The notes under the pieces: generated by a model | Told to the model about the DNA's origin: nothing | Seen by the model: the letters and a program-made list of their open reading frames with translations, nothing else | The model's database searches: none | Translations under genes and position numbers: made by a program | Source of the DNA: an uncultured Collinsella sp. | GTDB taxonomy: Bacteria; Actinomycetota; Coriobacteriia; Coriobacteriales; Coriobacteriaceae | NCBI GenBank assembly: GCA_900541875.1 | Contig: UQLF01000002.1 | Coordinates: 123,751-187,750 of the forward strand | Direction: 5' to 3' | DNA: 64,000 nt | In this document: positions 52,745 through 62,036 of the stretch, one piece after another | How positions within the stretch are numbered: the stretch's first letter is position 1 | How the letters are laid out: every line of letters starts with the position of its first letter

Positions 52745-55700
52745 GACGACGCATCGCTGGGCGGTCGCTCAGCAAAACCCCGAGCTCGAAAAGGAGCTTT
52801 CGGCTGGTCTGGGCATTCCCGGGCTGGTGGCGCGCATTATGGTCGCGCACGGCATTGGCTCCATCAAAGAGGGCCAATTGTTTTTGACGCCTTCGCTCGA
52901 TCGCGACTGGGCCGACCCACTCATTATCCCGGGCATGTCGGTCGTTGCCGACCGCGTCGAGCGTGCTATTCGCAACCACGAGCACATTGCAGTCTTTGGC
53001 GATTTTGACGTTGACGGTATTACGTCGACCTGCCTGTTGACCGAGGCGCTGCGCACGTTTGGCGCCGATGTAACGCCGTTTATTCCGCATCGCTTTGACG
53101 AGGGCTATGGCTTGTCGCGTGCGGCGCTCGACCGCGTTAATGAGCTCGCTCATCCTCAGCTGATCGTGACCGTCGACAACGGCATTGCCGCCAAGGAAGA
53201 GGTTTCCTATCTGGAGAGCCTGGGGATCGAGCTGGTGGTCACGGATCATCACGAGCCCTCCGACCAGGTGCCGCAGGGTGTGCCCCTGACCGACCCTAAG
53301 CTCGAGGACGAGGGCCCTTCGCGTGAGCTTGCCGGTGCCGGCGTGGCGCTCAAGCTGGTGCAGGTTCTGGGCGAGCGCCTGGGCAAGCCGTCGTATTGGC
53401 GTTCGCTGACCGAGGTCGCGGCGCTGGGCACCGTATCCGACATGATGCCGCTGACGCCCGAGAACCGCGCGCTGGTCGCCGAGGGCATCCAGCAGATGCG
53501 CGTGACGGCCCGTCCCGGCTATATCGCGCTTGCCGCACTTGCCAAGGCCGATCTTTCGAGCATTACGGCGGATGGCCTGTCATTCTCGCTCATTCCCCGC
53601 TTAAACGCTGCCGGTCGCATGGCCGATCCCAAGCTGGCGCTCGACCTGCTGCTTGCCCGCAATCCCATCGAAGCAAGCGCGCTGGCGGCTGAGCTCGAGG
53701 AAATCAACCGCCAGCGCCGTGAGATCGAGGCGGAGCTCACGCGCGACGCCATGGCAAAGGTCGAGGAGACCTATGACGGCGGGCGCGCGATCGTCGTGGG
53801 CGGCGAAGGCTGGCACGAGGGTGTTAAGGGCATCGTGGCAAGCCGTCTGACCAACCGTTATCACGTGCCGGCGCTGCTGTTCTCGATCGAGGACGGTATC
53901 GCGCGCGGCTCTGGTCGCTCGGTGGGCAAAGTTAACCTGTTTGACGCCGTCGAGCGCTGTTCCGACCTGCTGATTCGTCGCGGCGGACATGCCGGTGCGG
54001 TGGGTGTGACCATCGAGGCATCCAAGCTCGACGAGTTCCGTCGTCGCCTTTCCGCCGTGCTATCGGAGATTCCCGCCGAGGACTTTGAAGACATCGACGA
54101 GGTTGCCGCCACGGTCGACCTTTCCGAGCTGAATATCGAGACTATAGAGCAGATTTCCCGTCTTGAGCCGTTTGGCCAGGGCAACAAGGTGCCGCTGCTG
54201 GCCGCCGAGGGCGTGACGATGTGCGATCGCGCCGTGGTGGGCAAAACCGGCGAGCACATGCGCTTTGTGGCGACCGATGGCGCCGCGAGCGTGCCGGCCA
54301 TTATGTTCCGCGTGCCGCAAATCGATAAGCTCATCAACTGCGATAGCGCCGTCGATTTGGTGTTCGAGGCCGTGGCCGAGCATTGGCAGGGGCGTGTGAA
54401 GCCCAAGCTCATGATCAAGGATGTTCTGGTCCGCGATACCACGCTGCCCAGCGTCGACGATCCGGCATGTGAGCTTCGCCGTGGGGTGCAACCGGCGGAT
54501 TCTGGCCCGCGCCTGGAGTCGCGTAAACGCGAGACGCTCGCCCAGCTTTCTTATACCGAGCTGACGCGCTCGCTTATCCATAGCTTTATCGGCTCGAACC
54601 AGCCGCACCGCGCGCAGGTCGAGGCACTCGACGCGCTCGCCGACCACCAGAGCGTTTTGGCCGTTATGGGAACGGGCCGCGGCAAGTCTCTTATCTTCCA
54701 TGTTCACGCCGCGCGTGAGGCGGTCCTTCGCGGGCGTGCGAGCATCTTTGTCTATCCGCTGCGCGCGCTCGTTGCCGACCAGGCCTATCACCTCTCGTCG
54801 ACGATGGCCGCGCTCGGCATTGGCGTAGGCGTGCTGACCGGCGAGACCGTGGAGGCGGCGCGCGATGATGTGTTTGCCGGCTTGGCTTCGGGCCGCACCG
54901 GCATCGTGCTCACGACGCCCGAGTTCCTGTCCATTCACCGCGACCTCTTTGCGCGTTCGGGGCGCATCGGTTTTGTCGTTATCGATGAGGCGCATCATGC
55001 CGGTCTTGCCAAGGGCGGCGATCGCAGTGCCTATCTCGACATGCCCGATATCCTGAAAGCCCTGGGCGACCCGGTCGTTATGGCGGCGACGGCCACCGCG
55101 ACGGCTCCGGTCGTTGCTGAGCTTGCCCGCGTGCTGCCGATTACCCGTACGGTGGTCGACGAGACCGTGCGTGAGAACTTGCAGCTCGAGGACGACCGCG
55201 ATCTTGCGAGTCGCGAAAACCGCCTGGTGTCCATCGTCGCGACGGGGGAGAAGACCGTCATCTACGTCAACTCGCGTGATCAGTCTGTGGCGCTTGCCAA
55301 GACGCTACGCAAACGCGTTCCCGACTGTGCGACCCGTATCGCGTTCTATAACGCGGGCCTTACGCGCACCGACCGCCATCGCGTAGAGGAGGCGTTTCGA
55401 GACGGCAGCCTCAGCTGCATCGTCTCGACATCTGCCTTTGGCGAGGGCGTCAACCTTCCCGATATTCGCCATGTCGTGCTCTATCACATGCCGTTTGGCG
55501 GCATTGAGTTTAACCAGATGAGCGGCCGCGCCGGTCGCGATGGCCAGCCCGCCGTGATCCATCTGCTCTATTCGTCGCGCGACGCCCGCATTAACGAGCG
55601 CCTGCTCGACTGCTATGCGCCCGAGCGCGACGAGCTCGTCACGCTCTATCGTGCGTTGCAGACCATGTGGCGCTCCAACCGCGGCAAGACCGGGGACGAT

Positions 55701-56018
55701 TCCTTTAGCGCGAGCGATATCGACATCGCGCAGATGTGCCTTGCCATCGATGCTCGCACGCCGGTCGACGAGCGCTCGGTGGAAAGCGGCTTGGGAATCT
55801 TCGAAGAGCTTGGTTTCTGTCGCGTTTCGGGGTTTGACGACACCCGTCGCATCGCGATGGCCGAAAACCCCGGCCGCGTGCAATTGAGCAGGTCGATTCG
55901 CTATTTGGAGGGCTTGCGCTCGCGCATGGAGTTCTCGGCTTTTCGGAGCTGGGCACTCGATTCGTGCGCTTCTGATATGCTAGCCAAAGTTAACCGCCCG
56001 ATCGTTCCGCGGGCTTAG
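52731..56018 (+). CDS. recJ: RecJ exonuclease fused to a RecQ/DEAH-type helicase
   Basis: The 1095-residue protein joins two enzymes. Residues 1-590 are RecJ, the 5'-3' single-strand DNA exonuclease: GDFDVDG (90-96), VTDHHEPSD with Asp172 to His174, and GGHAGAVGVTIE near residue 420. Residues 620-1080 are a superfamily 2 helicase with Walker A GTGRGKS (647-653), DEAH (752-755) and QMSGRAGRDG (motif VI). Fusion allows unwinding and degradation by one polypeptide in repair. Similar fusions are known in some Clostridia and Coriobacteria. The start is the ATG at 52731. rel begins 15 bases after its stop, and no terminator separates them. Confidence 0.9.
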   Translation: MSSLKTTHRWAVAQQNPELEKELSAGLGIPGLVARIMVAHGIGSIKEGQLFLTPSLDRDWADPLIIPGMSVVADRVERAIRNHEHIAVFGDFDVDGITSTCLLTEALRTFGADVTPFIPHRFDEGYGLSRAALDRVNELAHPQLIVTVDNGIAAKEEVSYLESLGIELVVTDHHEPSDQVPQGVPLTDPKLEDEGPSRELAGAGVALKLVQVLGERLGKPSYWRSLTEVAALGTVSDMMPLTPENRALVAEGIQQMRVTARPGYIALAALAKADLSSITADGLSFSLIPRLNAAGRMADPKLALDLLLARNPIEASALAAELEEINRQRREIEAELTRDAMAKVEETYDGGRAIVVGGEGWHEGVKGIVASRLTNRYHVPALLFSIEDGIARGSGRSVGKVNLFDAVERCSDLLIRRGGHAGAVGVTIEASKLDEFRRRLSAVLSEIPAEDFEDIDEVAATVDLSELNIETIEQISRLEPFGQGNKVPLLAAEGVTMCDRAVVGKTGEHMRFVATDGAASVPAIMFRVPQIDKLINCDSAVDLVFEAVAEHWQGRVKPKLMIKDVLVRDTTLPSVDDPACELRRGVQPADSGPRLESRKRETLAQLSYTELTRSLIHSFIGSNQPHRAQVEALDALADHQSVLAVMGTGRGKSLIFHVHAAREAVLRGRASIFVYPLRALVADQAYHLSSTMAALGIGVGVLTGETVEAARDDVFAGLASGRTGIVLTTPEFLSIHRDLFARSGRIGFVVIDEAHHAGLAKGGDRSAYLDMPDILKALGDPVVMAATATATAPVVAELARVLPITRTVVDETVRENLQLEDDRDLASRENRLVSIVATGEKTVIYVNSRDQSVALAKTLRKRVPDCATRIAFYNAGLTRTDRHRVEEAFRDGSLSCIVSTSAFGEGVNLPDIRHVVLYHMPFGGIEFNQMSGRAGRDGQPAVIHLLYSSRDARINERLLDCYAPERDELVTLYRALQTMWRSNRGKTGDDSFSASDIDIAQMCLAIDARTPVDERSVESGLGIFEELGFCRVSGFDDTRRIAMAENPGRVQLSRSIRYLEGLRSRMEFSAFRSWALDSCASDMLAKVNRPIVPRA

Positions 56019-56033
56019 GGGAAGGGGACCTCG

Positions 56034-58394
56034 ATGGATGCCGCAGCCCGTACCGCCCATGATTCCACCCTCCAGCCGTTCTCGGAGATGGAGCACTATA
56101 AGCATGCCGATGAGCTGCCGCCCGAGATTATGGCGGACAGCTACGACAAGCTGGAGCGCCTGTGCCTCAAATATATGAATGAGGACGACTTTTCTAAGGT
56201 TGAGCAGGCCTACTGCTTTGCCGCCGAGAAGCACTGCAACCAAAAGCGCCGCTCGGGCGAGATGTACATTAACCATCCCGTCGAGGTTGCCATCATTTTG
56301 GCCGATCTCAAGATGGACTGCGATGTGGTGTGCGCCGCGCTGCTGCACGATACCGTTGAGGATACAGAGACCTCGCTTGCCGATGTTTCCGGCCTGTTTG
56401 GCGATACGGTGGCCGAGCTCGTCGATGGCGTGACCAAGCTCACCAACATCGAAGTCGACAGCATGGACGAGAAGCAGGCGCTTACGCTGCGCAAGATGTT
56501 CCTCGCCATGTCCAAGGACATCCGCGTCATTATCGTTAAGCTTGCCGACCGCCTGCACAACATGCGCACCCTTGCAGCCCTGCGTGAGGACCGTCGCCTG
56601 TTTAAGGCTCGCGAGACCATGGACGTGTATGCGCCCCTGGCCGACCGTCTGGGCATGAGCTCCATTAAATGGGAGCTCGAGGACCTGTCCTTCTTCTACC
56701 TTGAGCCCGACGCCTACCAGCGCATCGCGCGCATGGTGGCGGAGTCGCGTGAGGTCCGTGAGCGTTATCTGGCCGAGACCATCAAGACGCTCACCGACGA
56801 GCTCAACCGCATTGGCCTGGAGGACTTCCAGATCAACGGCCGTTCCAAGCACTATTGGTCCATCTACCAAAAGATGAAGCGCAAGGGCAAGGAATTCTCC
56901 GAGATCTACGATCTGGTGGCACTGCGCGTCATCACGCATTCGGTGCGCGATTGCTACTCCACGCTCGGCGCGGTGCATACGCTGTGGCACCCCATGCCCG
57001 GTCGCTTTAAAGACTATATCGCCATGCCCAAGGTCAATAACTACCAGTCGCTCCATACGACGGTTATCGGCCCCACGGCCCGCCCGCTCGAGATTCAGAT
57101 TCGAACCTATGAGATGCATGAGCAGGCCGAGTACGGTATTGCCGCCCACTGGCTCTATAAGAAGTCGGGCGGATCGTCTGCGTCTAAGACCAATGATGCC
57201 CAGCGTCTGGACGACCAGATTAACTGGCTCAAACATTCGCTCGATTGGGCTGCGTCTGATGAGATCACCGACGCCAAGGAATACCTGCATTCGCTGAAGG
57301 TTGACCTCTTCGATCAGGAGATCTTCGTCTTTACGCCCAAGGGCGAGGTCATGGCGCTTCGTGCCGGCTCCACGCCGCTCGACTTTGCCTACGCCGTTCA
57401 CACCGAGGTGGGAAACCACTGCGTCGGCGCTAAAATCAACGGTGCGGTGGCCCCGCTCACGCACGAGATCAAGACGGGCGACCGCGTTGAAATCCTGACC
57501 AACAAGAGTTCCAAGCCGTCGCGCGATTGGCTCAAGATCGTTAAGACGCCTTCCGCCAAGTCAAAGATTCGCCGCTATTTTGCCGCCGCGACCAAGGACG
57601 ACGACGCTGCCGCCGGTCGCGATATACTGGCCAAGGACCTGCGTAAGCGTGGCTATGGCATTTCTACGCCGCGTTCGACGCGTGCGCTCAACGCCGTGGC
57701 GGAGCAGTTTAACTACAAGCAGCTCGAGGACTTGTTTGCCGCCGTCGGTGCCGGCAAGGTTGCCCCGCGCGCTGTGGGTAACAAGGTCGAGCAAATCTTG
57801 GACCCCAAGCCCGAGGAGCAGCTCACCAAGGCCGATGCTATCGCCGAGGTCGTGAAACAGCCGGCCCGCGGCTCCAACCGCAAGCCGCAAAAGCGCAGCA
57901 AGAGCGCCAGCAACGGCATTATCGTCAAGGGCGAGAGCAACAGCGGCCTGCTGGTCCGTCTGGCCCATTGCTGCAACCCCGTGACGGGCGACGACATCGT
58001 CGGCTTCATCACGCGCGGTCGTGGCGTTTCGGTGCATCGCGCCAACTGCCCCAACGTCAAGGGTCTCATGGAGCATCCCGAGCGCATGATCGATGTGGAG
58101 TGGGACGGCGCTGCCGACACCCTCTTCCAGGTCGAGATCGTGGTCGAGTGCCTGGATCGCATGGGCCTGCTCAAGGATGTCACCATTGCCATTGGCGATG
58201 CGGGCGGCAATATCCTTTCTGCCGCCACGTCGACCAACCGCGAGGGTATTGCAACCCTGCGCTTTATGGTCGAGATCTCGGACGCGAGTGGTCTGGATCC
58301 GCTGCTGGCTTCTATCAGCAGCGTTGACTCGGTCTACGACGCGCGCCGCCTGATGCCCGGCGAGGGTGGAGCCCAGCTTAAGCGCCGCGTTTAG
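56034..58394 (+). CDS. rel: Bifunctional (p)ppGpp synthetase/hydrolase
   Basis: This 786-residue enzyme makes and breaks the stringent alarmone. The HD hydrolase domain has HDTVED at 105-110, the synthetase domain has RFKD at 324-327, and TGS and ACT domains follow (VFTPKGEVMALRAGSTPLDF; VEIVVECLDRMGLLKDV). RFKD is the form seen in bifunctional Rel, in contrast to the acidic form in RelA. GGGGAAGGGGAC lies before the ATG. It is directly behind recJ and probably shares its transcript. A C-terminal zinc-finger-like CCNPV motif is present. Confidence 0.93.
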   Translation: MDAAARTAHDSTLQPFSEMEHYKHADELPPEIMADSYDKLERLCLKYMNEDDFSKVEQAYCFAAEKHCNQKRRSGEMYINHPVEVAIILADLKMDCDVVCAALLHDTVEDTETSLADVSGLFGDTVAELVDGVTKLTNIEVDSMDEKQALTLRKMFLAMSKDIRVIIVKLADRLHNMRTLAALREDRRLFKARETMDVYAPLADRLGMSSIKWELEDLSFFYLEPDAYQRIARMVAESREVRERYLAETIKTLTDELNRIGLEDFQINGRSKHYWSIYQKMKRKGKEFSEIYDLVALRVITHSVRDCYSTLGAVHTLWHPMPGRFKDYIAMPKVNNYQSLHTTVIGPTARPLEIQIRTYEMHEQAEYGIAAHWLYKKSGGSSASKTNDAQRLDDQINWLKHSLDWAASDEITDAKEYLHSLKVDLFDQEIFVFTPKGEVMALRAGSTPLDFAYAVHTEVGNHCVGAKINGAVAPLTHEIKTGDRVEILTNKSSKPSRDWLKIVKTPSAKSKIRRYFAAATKDDDAAAGRDILAKDLRKRGYGISTPRSTRALNAVAEQFNYKQLEDLFAAVGAGKVAPRAVGNKVEQILDPKPEEQLTKADAIAEVVKQPARGSNRKPQKRSKSASNGIIVKGESNSGLLVRLAHCCNPVTGDDIVGFITRGRGVSVHRANCPNVKGLMEHPERMIDVEWDGAADTLFQVEIVVECLDRMGLLKDVTIAIGDAGGNILSAATSTNREGIATLRFMVEISDASGLDPLLASISSVDSVYDARRLMPGEGGAQLKRRV

Positions 58395-58431
58395 TCGCGA
58401 CGAACGTGCCGCATTATCGATATTCGCTACA

Positions 58432-58457
58432 CTCGAGGCATCGTTTGATGCCTCGAG
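58432..58457 (+). promoter_or_regulatory. Perfect hairpin at the start of the MBL-gene transcript
   Basis: CTCGAGGCATC (58432-58442) and GATGCCTCGAG (58447-58457) form an 11-base stem with a GTTT loop and no T tract. A TACACT box (58428-58433) overlaps its left edge, so the stem would be at the very 5' end of the mRNA or act as an operator. Confidence 0.45.
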
Positions 58458-58478
58458 CTCTATAGAGAGGAGAGGGGC

Positions 58479-59156
58479 ATGAGTGCTGTGTCCTTGGATT
58501 TAACTCCCAAGGGATCGGTCGAGATCGAGACACTCGTAAACGGTCCCATTCAGACTAATAGCTATGCTGTTATTTCGGACAATGAGTGCGTGATTATCGA
58601 CCCTGCATGGGAAGGCGAGCGCTTGGTAGAGCATATTCGAGCTGAGCATCCCGGTGTACGCGTGCTTGGCGCCGTATGCACTCATGGCCATGCCGATCAT
58701 GTTGGTGGTGTTGCCGGCGTGCGAAGCACCGTTGGCGAGGGCTGCCAGTATGAGCTGTGCGCTAAGGATGTGGCGGTGCCGCATGCGAATATCGAGGAAC
58801 AGCGAGCTATGTGGGGCATTGAGACGCCCGACCCCGGGGAACCGACGCGCCTGCTCGCCGAGGGCGATACAATCGAGGTGGGCGATATCTGCCTGCAGGT
58901 GATCGAGACACCAGGGCATACGCCGGGCGGGATCGTCTTGTTTGCTGCCACCGAGCAGGGAAGCATCGCCTTTGTTGGCGACACGCTGTTCCCGGGTAGC
59001 CACGGCCGCACCGATCTTGCCGGTGGCGACGAGACGGCGATTCTGCGCTCGCTCTCCAAGCTCGCCCGGCTTCTCCCGCCCGATACCATTTGCCTAACCG
59101 GCCATGGCGATTCGACTACCATGGCACGCGAACTCATGCAGAACCCTTTCATGTAG
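58479..59156 (+). CDS. MBL-fold metallo-hydrolase
   Basis: The 225-residue protein has the metallo-beta-lactamase zinc motif HGHADH (His69, His71, Asp73, His74), then TPGHTPGG and VGDTLFPGSHGRTDL. This group includes glyoxalase II, which hydrolyses S-lactoylglutathione or other thioesters. GAGAGGAGAGG precedes the ATG. The true substrate is not known. It lies between rel and fba on the same strand. Confidence 0.85.
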   Translation: MSAVSLDLTPKGSVEIETLVNGPIQTNSYAVISDNECVIIDPAWEGERLVEHIRAEHPGVRVLGAVCTHGHADHVGGVAGVRSTVGEGCQYELCAKDVAVPHANIEEQRAMWGIETPDPGEPTRLLAEGDTIEVGDICLQVIETPGHTPGGIVLFAATEQGSIAFVGDTLFPGSHGRTDLAGGDETAILRSLSKLARLLPPDTICLTGHGDSTTMARELMQNPFM

Positions 59157-59288
59157 GTGTAGCTTTATCGTCAGCTTCTGAAGCACGAGAAGCGTCCAAA
59201 CGTCAAGCTATTTTTCCCCAACGGGTCGATTCCGTAGGGCAAACGGTCAAAAAAGTCTGTTTGGACGATATTCGTGAACAAACGAACG

Positions 59289-59316
59289 TTTATGCTCGGG
59301 TGCGCCGTGGTAAAAT
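59289..59316 (+). promoter_or_regulatory. Promoter of the class II aldolase gene
   Basis: TTTATG (59289-59294), 16 bases and TAAAAT (59311-59316) give a start near 59323, about 34 bases before the ATG. AGGAGG follows within that leader. Confidence 0.55.
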
Positions 59317-59356
59317 CTCAGGCGTTATCGGAGCAACCTTACAGGAGGTTTCTTTT

Positions 59357-60223
59357 ATGCTCGTCAACGCAGCAGACATGCTCAAGAAGGCCGAGGCCGG
59401 CAAGTACGGTCTCGGTGCCTTCAACACCAACAACCTCGAGTGGACCCTGGCTATTCTCCAGGCCGCCGAGGAGGCCAAGTCTCCGCTGATCCTTCAGTGC
59501 ACCGCTGGTGCCGCTAAGTGGATGGGCGGTTTCAAGGTCTGCGCCGACATGGTCAAGGCTGCCGTCGAGGCCACGGGCGTTACCGTTCCCGTCGCCCTTC
59601 ACCTCGATCACGGTTCTTACGAGGACTGCTTCAAGTGCATCGAGGCCGGCTTCACGTCCATCATGTATGACGGCTCTCACGAGGAGACCTTCCAGCTTAA
59701 CCTCGACCGTACCAAGGAGCTCGTTGAGCTTGCCCACTCCAAGGGCATGTCCATCGAGGCCGAGGTCGGCGGCATCGGCGGCACCGAGGACGGCGTGACC
59801 TCCAGCGGCGAGCTCGCTGATCCTGCTGAGTGCAAGCAGATTGCTGACCTGGGCGTCGACTTCCTCGCCTGCGGCATCGGCAACATCCACGGCGTCTATC
59901 CCGCCGACTGGGCTGGCCTTTCCTTCGAGCGTCTGGGCGAGATCAAGGCCCAGACCGGCGACCTGCCCCTCGTCCTGCACGGTGGCACCGGCATCCCCGA
60001 GGATCAGATCAAGAAGGCCATTTCCCTGGGTATCTCCAAGATTAACGTCAACACCGACCTGCAGCTCGTCTTCGCCAAGGGCGTCCGCGAGTACATCGAG
60101 GCTGGCAAGGATCAGCAGGGCAAGGGCTTCGACCCCCGCAAGCTCCTCAAGCCTGGTCGCGACAACATCGTTGCTCGCACCAAGGAGCTCATGGAGGAGT
60201 TTGGCTCCGTCAACAAGGCGTAA
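59357..60223 (+). CDS. fba: Class II fructose-bisphosphate aldolase
   Basis: The 288-residue enzyme splits fructose 1,6-bisphosphate into two triose phosphates in glycolysis. It has ALHLDHGSYEDC with Asp84 (catalytic) and His85 (zinc), MYDGSHEETFQLN, and GGTGIPEDQI near the phosphate site. It could also act on tagatose bisphosphate. The start is the ATG at 59357 because AGGAGG lies 8 bases upstream. The codons are highly biased to C-ending forms, in keeping with strong expression. Confidence 0.93.
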   Translation: MLVNAADMLKKAEAGKYGLGAFNTNNLEWTLAILQAAEEAKSPLILQCTAGAAKWMGGFKVCADMVKAAVEATGVTVPVALHLDHGSYEDCFKCIEAGFTSIMYDGSHEETFQLNLDRTKELVELAHSKGMSIEAEVGGIGGTEDGVTSSGELADPAECKQIADLGVDFLACGIGNIHGVYPADWAGLSFERLGEIKAQTGDLPLVLHGGTGIPEDQIKKAISLGISKINVNTDLQLVFAKGVREYIEAGKDQQGKGFDPRKLLKPGRDNIVARTKELMEEFGSVNKA

Positions 60224-60244
60224 GTAGCGGTTTAACTTCCCGTC

Positions 60245-60336
60245 GGAGGCCCCGTTCGCCCTACGCTTTTCCCTTGCGCTCACCTGGCTTTGCCAGAAGT
60301 TGCGCCAAGGAAACAGTTCCGGGGGACGGGGCTTCC
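60245..60336 (+). other. Nested stem-loop structure after fba
   Basis: GGAGGCCCCGT (60245-60255) pairs with ACGGGGCTTCC (60326-60336). Inside, a TTCCCTTGCGC / GCGCCAAGGAA stem (about 60270-60312) pairs less perfectly, and CTGGC-TTT-GCCAG forms the tip. It may be a large terminator or a small structured RNA. No T-run follows directly; TTCCTTCGTTT comes next. Confidence 0.45.
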
Positions 60337-60399
60337 TTCGTTTAACGCCGCAGGGTTACTGGGCTGAACTCATTTTTAGAGGTACCGTTTATCGGTGTT

Positions 60400-60426
60400 G
60401 AGGGCTCCTTAATTGGGGCTTTCTTT
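60400..60426 (+). terminator. Terminator-like stem before the transglutaminase gene
   Basis: AGGGCTCC-TTAATT-GGGGCTTT pairs over eight positions when G-U pairs are counted. TTTCTTTTTT follows. It ends the fba transcript or the structured RNA after it. Confidence 0.5.
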
Positions 60427-60436
60427 TTTATCTCGC

Positions 60437-60442
60437 TACAAT
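60437..60442 (+). promoter_or_regulatory. TACAAT box that fixes the start of the next gene
   Basis: TACAAT overlaps an ATG at 60441, so a transcript from this box starts downstream of that ATG. TTGGGG (60413-60418) with 18 bases between makes a plausible promoter. Confidence 0.5.
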
Positions 60443-60476
60443 GGACTTCAAGAGTTCTAATGACTTGGAGTTTGGT

Positions 60477-61910
60477 ATGGCTGTTATTAATGTGCTGCCT
60501 TCGGATGGGAAGGTTATTGACGAGGGTCCTGTTGGTTGCTCTGTTGATGTTTGCTGTGATGACTTTCGTTTTCTGGATGTTGGCTTGCCACCCGAGATCC
60601 TGCGTTTAAAGGATGCGGGGTATCTTTCGCGGGCAATTGAGGCTTGCGATCGCCTGCTTGCCCAAGATCCCGATCCCTCGCTTGCTGCCTGCGTTCGCGC
60701 CGAGCGGTATCGCATGATCGAGACGCCGCTTCATTTTTCGGTGCCGCGCGATCGGGCTATCAAGATGATTCGCGAGGAGTGGCCAGAGTTTACCGATGAG
60801 CAGTTTGACGACCTGATTGACCGCAAGCGTATCGATTGGCGCTTTATCGATGGTGAACTGTTCGTTCTTGACAACTTCCTTGATTCTTTGCGTGTTTATC
60901 CCAAGGAGGTTCCGGGTCTGCGTCCCGATTCTACGGATGGAATTGCGCTGCGCAACCAGATGCTCGAGGAGATGGAGACGCAGGGCGGGCTGTCTCGCAC
61001 TATCACACTTAAGGCATGTGTGTCTGTCCCCGGTGCTTTGGAGGGGGAGACCGTTCGCGCGTGGCTTCCCGTTGCCGCCGCCTGTCGTCAACAGTCTCAT
61101 ATCGAGGTTCTCGATATGACGTCGGAGGGTACTGTTGCCTCTGAAAACGTTTCGGCTCGTACTGCCTCTTGGGCATCTTCGACTGAACATTCATTCTCGG
61201 TGACCTATCGCTATCACATCGATGCCGCCTATTGCGATATTTATGGTGGCGCGCTCCCATCGCATACGTGCATGGACACGCCGCTGCCTGAGGATACTTC
61301 CGAGGACCGTCCGAACATTGCGTTTACGCCGTACCTGCGACAGTTGACGGAGCGTGTTATTGACGGGCTCGAAGATCCGCTCGATTGCGCTCGTGCTATC
61401 TATGATTACCTGACACAGCATATCGACTATCGCTATCAACCACCGTACCTGCTTTTGGGATCTATTGCCGATGACTGTGCACACTCGCTCCGCGGCGATT
61501 GCGGCGTTATGGCGCTCACGTTTATCACCATGTGCCGCATCGCGGGCGTGCCTGCCCGTTGGCAGAGCGGCCTGTATGTTGCGCCCGATTCGGTGGGACC
61601 GCACGACTGGGCCGAGTTCTACACACCTCAGACCGGTTGGCTTAACGCCGATATTTCGTTTGGTTCCTCTGCACGAAGAATGGGGGAGGAGTGGCGTCGC
61701 CAGCACTACTTTGGCAACCTCGATCCGTGGCGCATGGTGGCAAACTCCCAGTTCCAGGCGGACTTATTCCCTGTATCTGATGGCATGCGTGAGGACCCCT
61801 ATGACAACCAGATGGGCGAGGCCTCGGTTGACGGACGTGGATGTCGTCAGCGGGAGATGTTGCGCAAGATTGAGCTTATCGAAATGCTTGAAGTTCCATT
61901 TTCGGACTAA
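60477..61910 (+). CDS. Transglutaminase-like cysteine protein
   Basis: The 477-residue cytoplasmic protein has a transglutaminase-like core near its C-terminus. The likely nucleophile is Cys342 (GDCGVMALTFITMCRIAGVP), and His376 lies in HDWAEFY. The preceding 330 residues show no domain I can name. It probably cleaves or forms peptide bonds, or has lost activity like some relatives. No signal peptide is seen. The start is the ATG at 60477 (GGAG 7 bases before it), since the earlier ATG lies inside the promoter. Confidence 0.75.
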   Translation: MAVINVLPSDGKVIDEGPVGCSVDVCCDDFRFLDVGLPPEILRLKDAGYLSRAIEACDRLLAQDPDPSLAACVRAERYRMIETPLHFSVPRDRAIKMIREEWPEFTDEQFDDLIDRKRIDWRFIDGELFVLDNFLDSLRVYPKEVPGLRPDSTDGIALRNQMLEEMETQGGLSRTITLKACVSVPGALEGETVRAWLPVAAACRQQSHIEVLDMTSEGTVASENVSARTASWASSTEHSFSVTYRYHIDAAYCDIYGGALPSHTCMDTPLPEDTSEDRPNIAFTPYLRQLTERVIDGLEDPLDCARAIYDYLTQHIDYRYQPPYLLLGSIADDCAHSLRGDCGVMALTFITMCRIAGVPARWQSGLYVAPDSVGPHDWAEFYTPQTGWLNADISFGSSARRMGEEWRRQHYFGNLDPWRMVANSQFQADLFPVSDGMREDPYDNQMGEASVDGRGCRQREMLRKIELIEMLEVPFSD

Positions 61911-61949
61911 TCAACAGAAAGCTGTGATAAACTAACTCACGCATTACGT

Positions 61950-62036
61950 GCCCGAGTGGCGGAATTGGCAGACGCAGTGGACTCAAAATCCACCGTTGGC
62001 AACAACGTGCGAGTTCGAGTCTCGCCTCGGGCACCA
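61950..62036 (+). tRNA. tRNA-Leu (CAA anticodon)
   Basis: The acceptor arms GCCCGAG and CTCGGGC pair fully. The anticodon loop CTCAAAA (stem GTGGA/TCCAC) gives CAA at 61984-61986, which reads UUG. The long variable arm (CGTTGGCAACAACG) marks a class II tRNA for leucine. The T arm is GCGAG-TTCGAGT-CTCGC. ACCA at the 3' end is encoded. Confidence 0.95.

Noticed and set aside
60441..60476. Extension of the transglutaminase gene to the ATG at 60441
   Set aside because: The ATG is inside the TACAAT box, and a GGAG site precedes the ATG at 60477.
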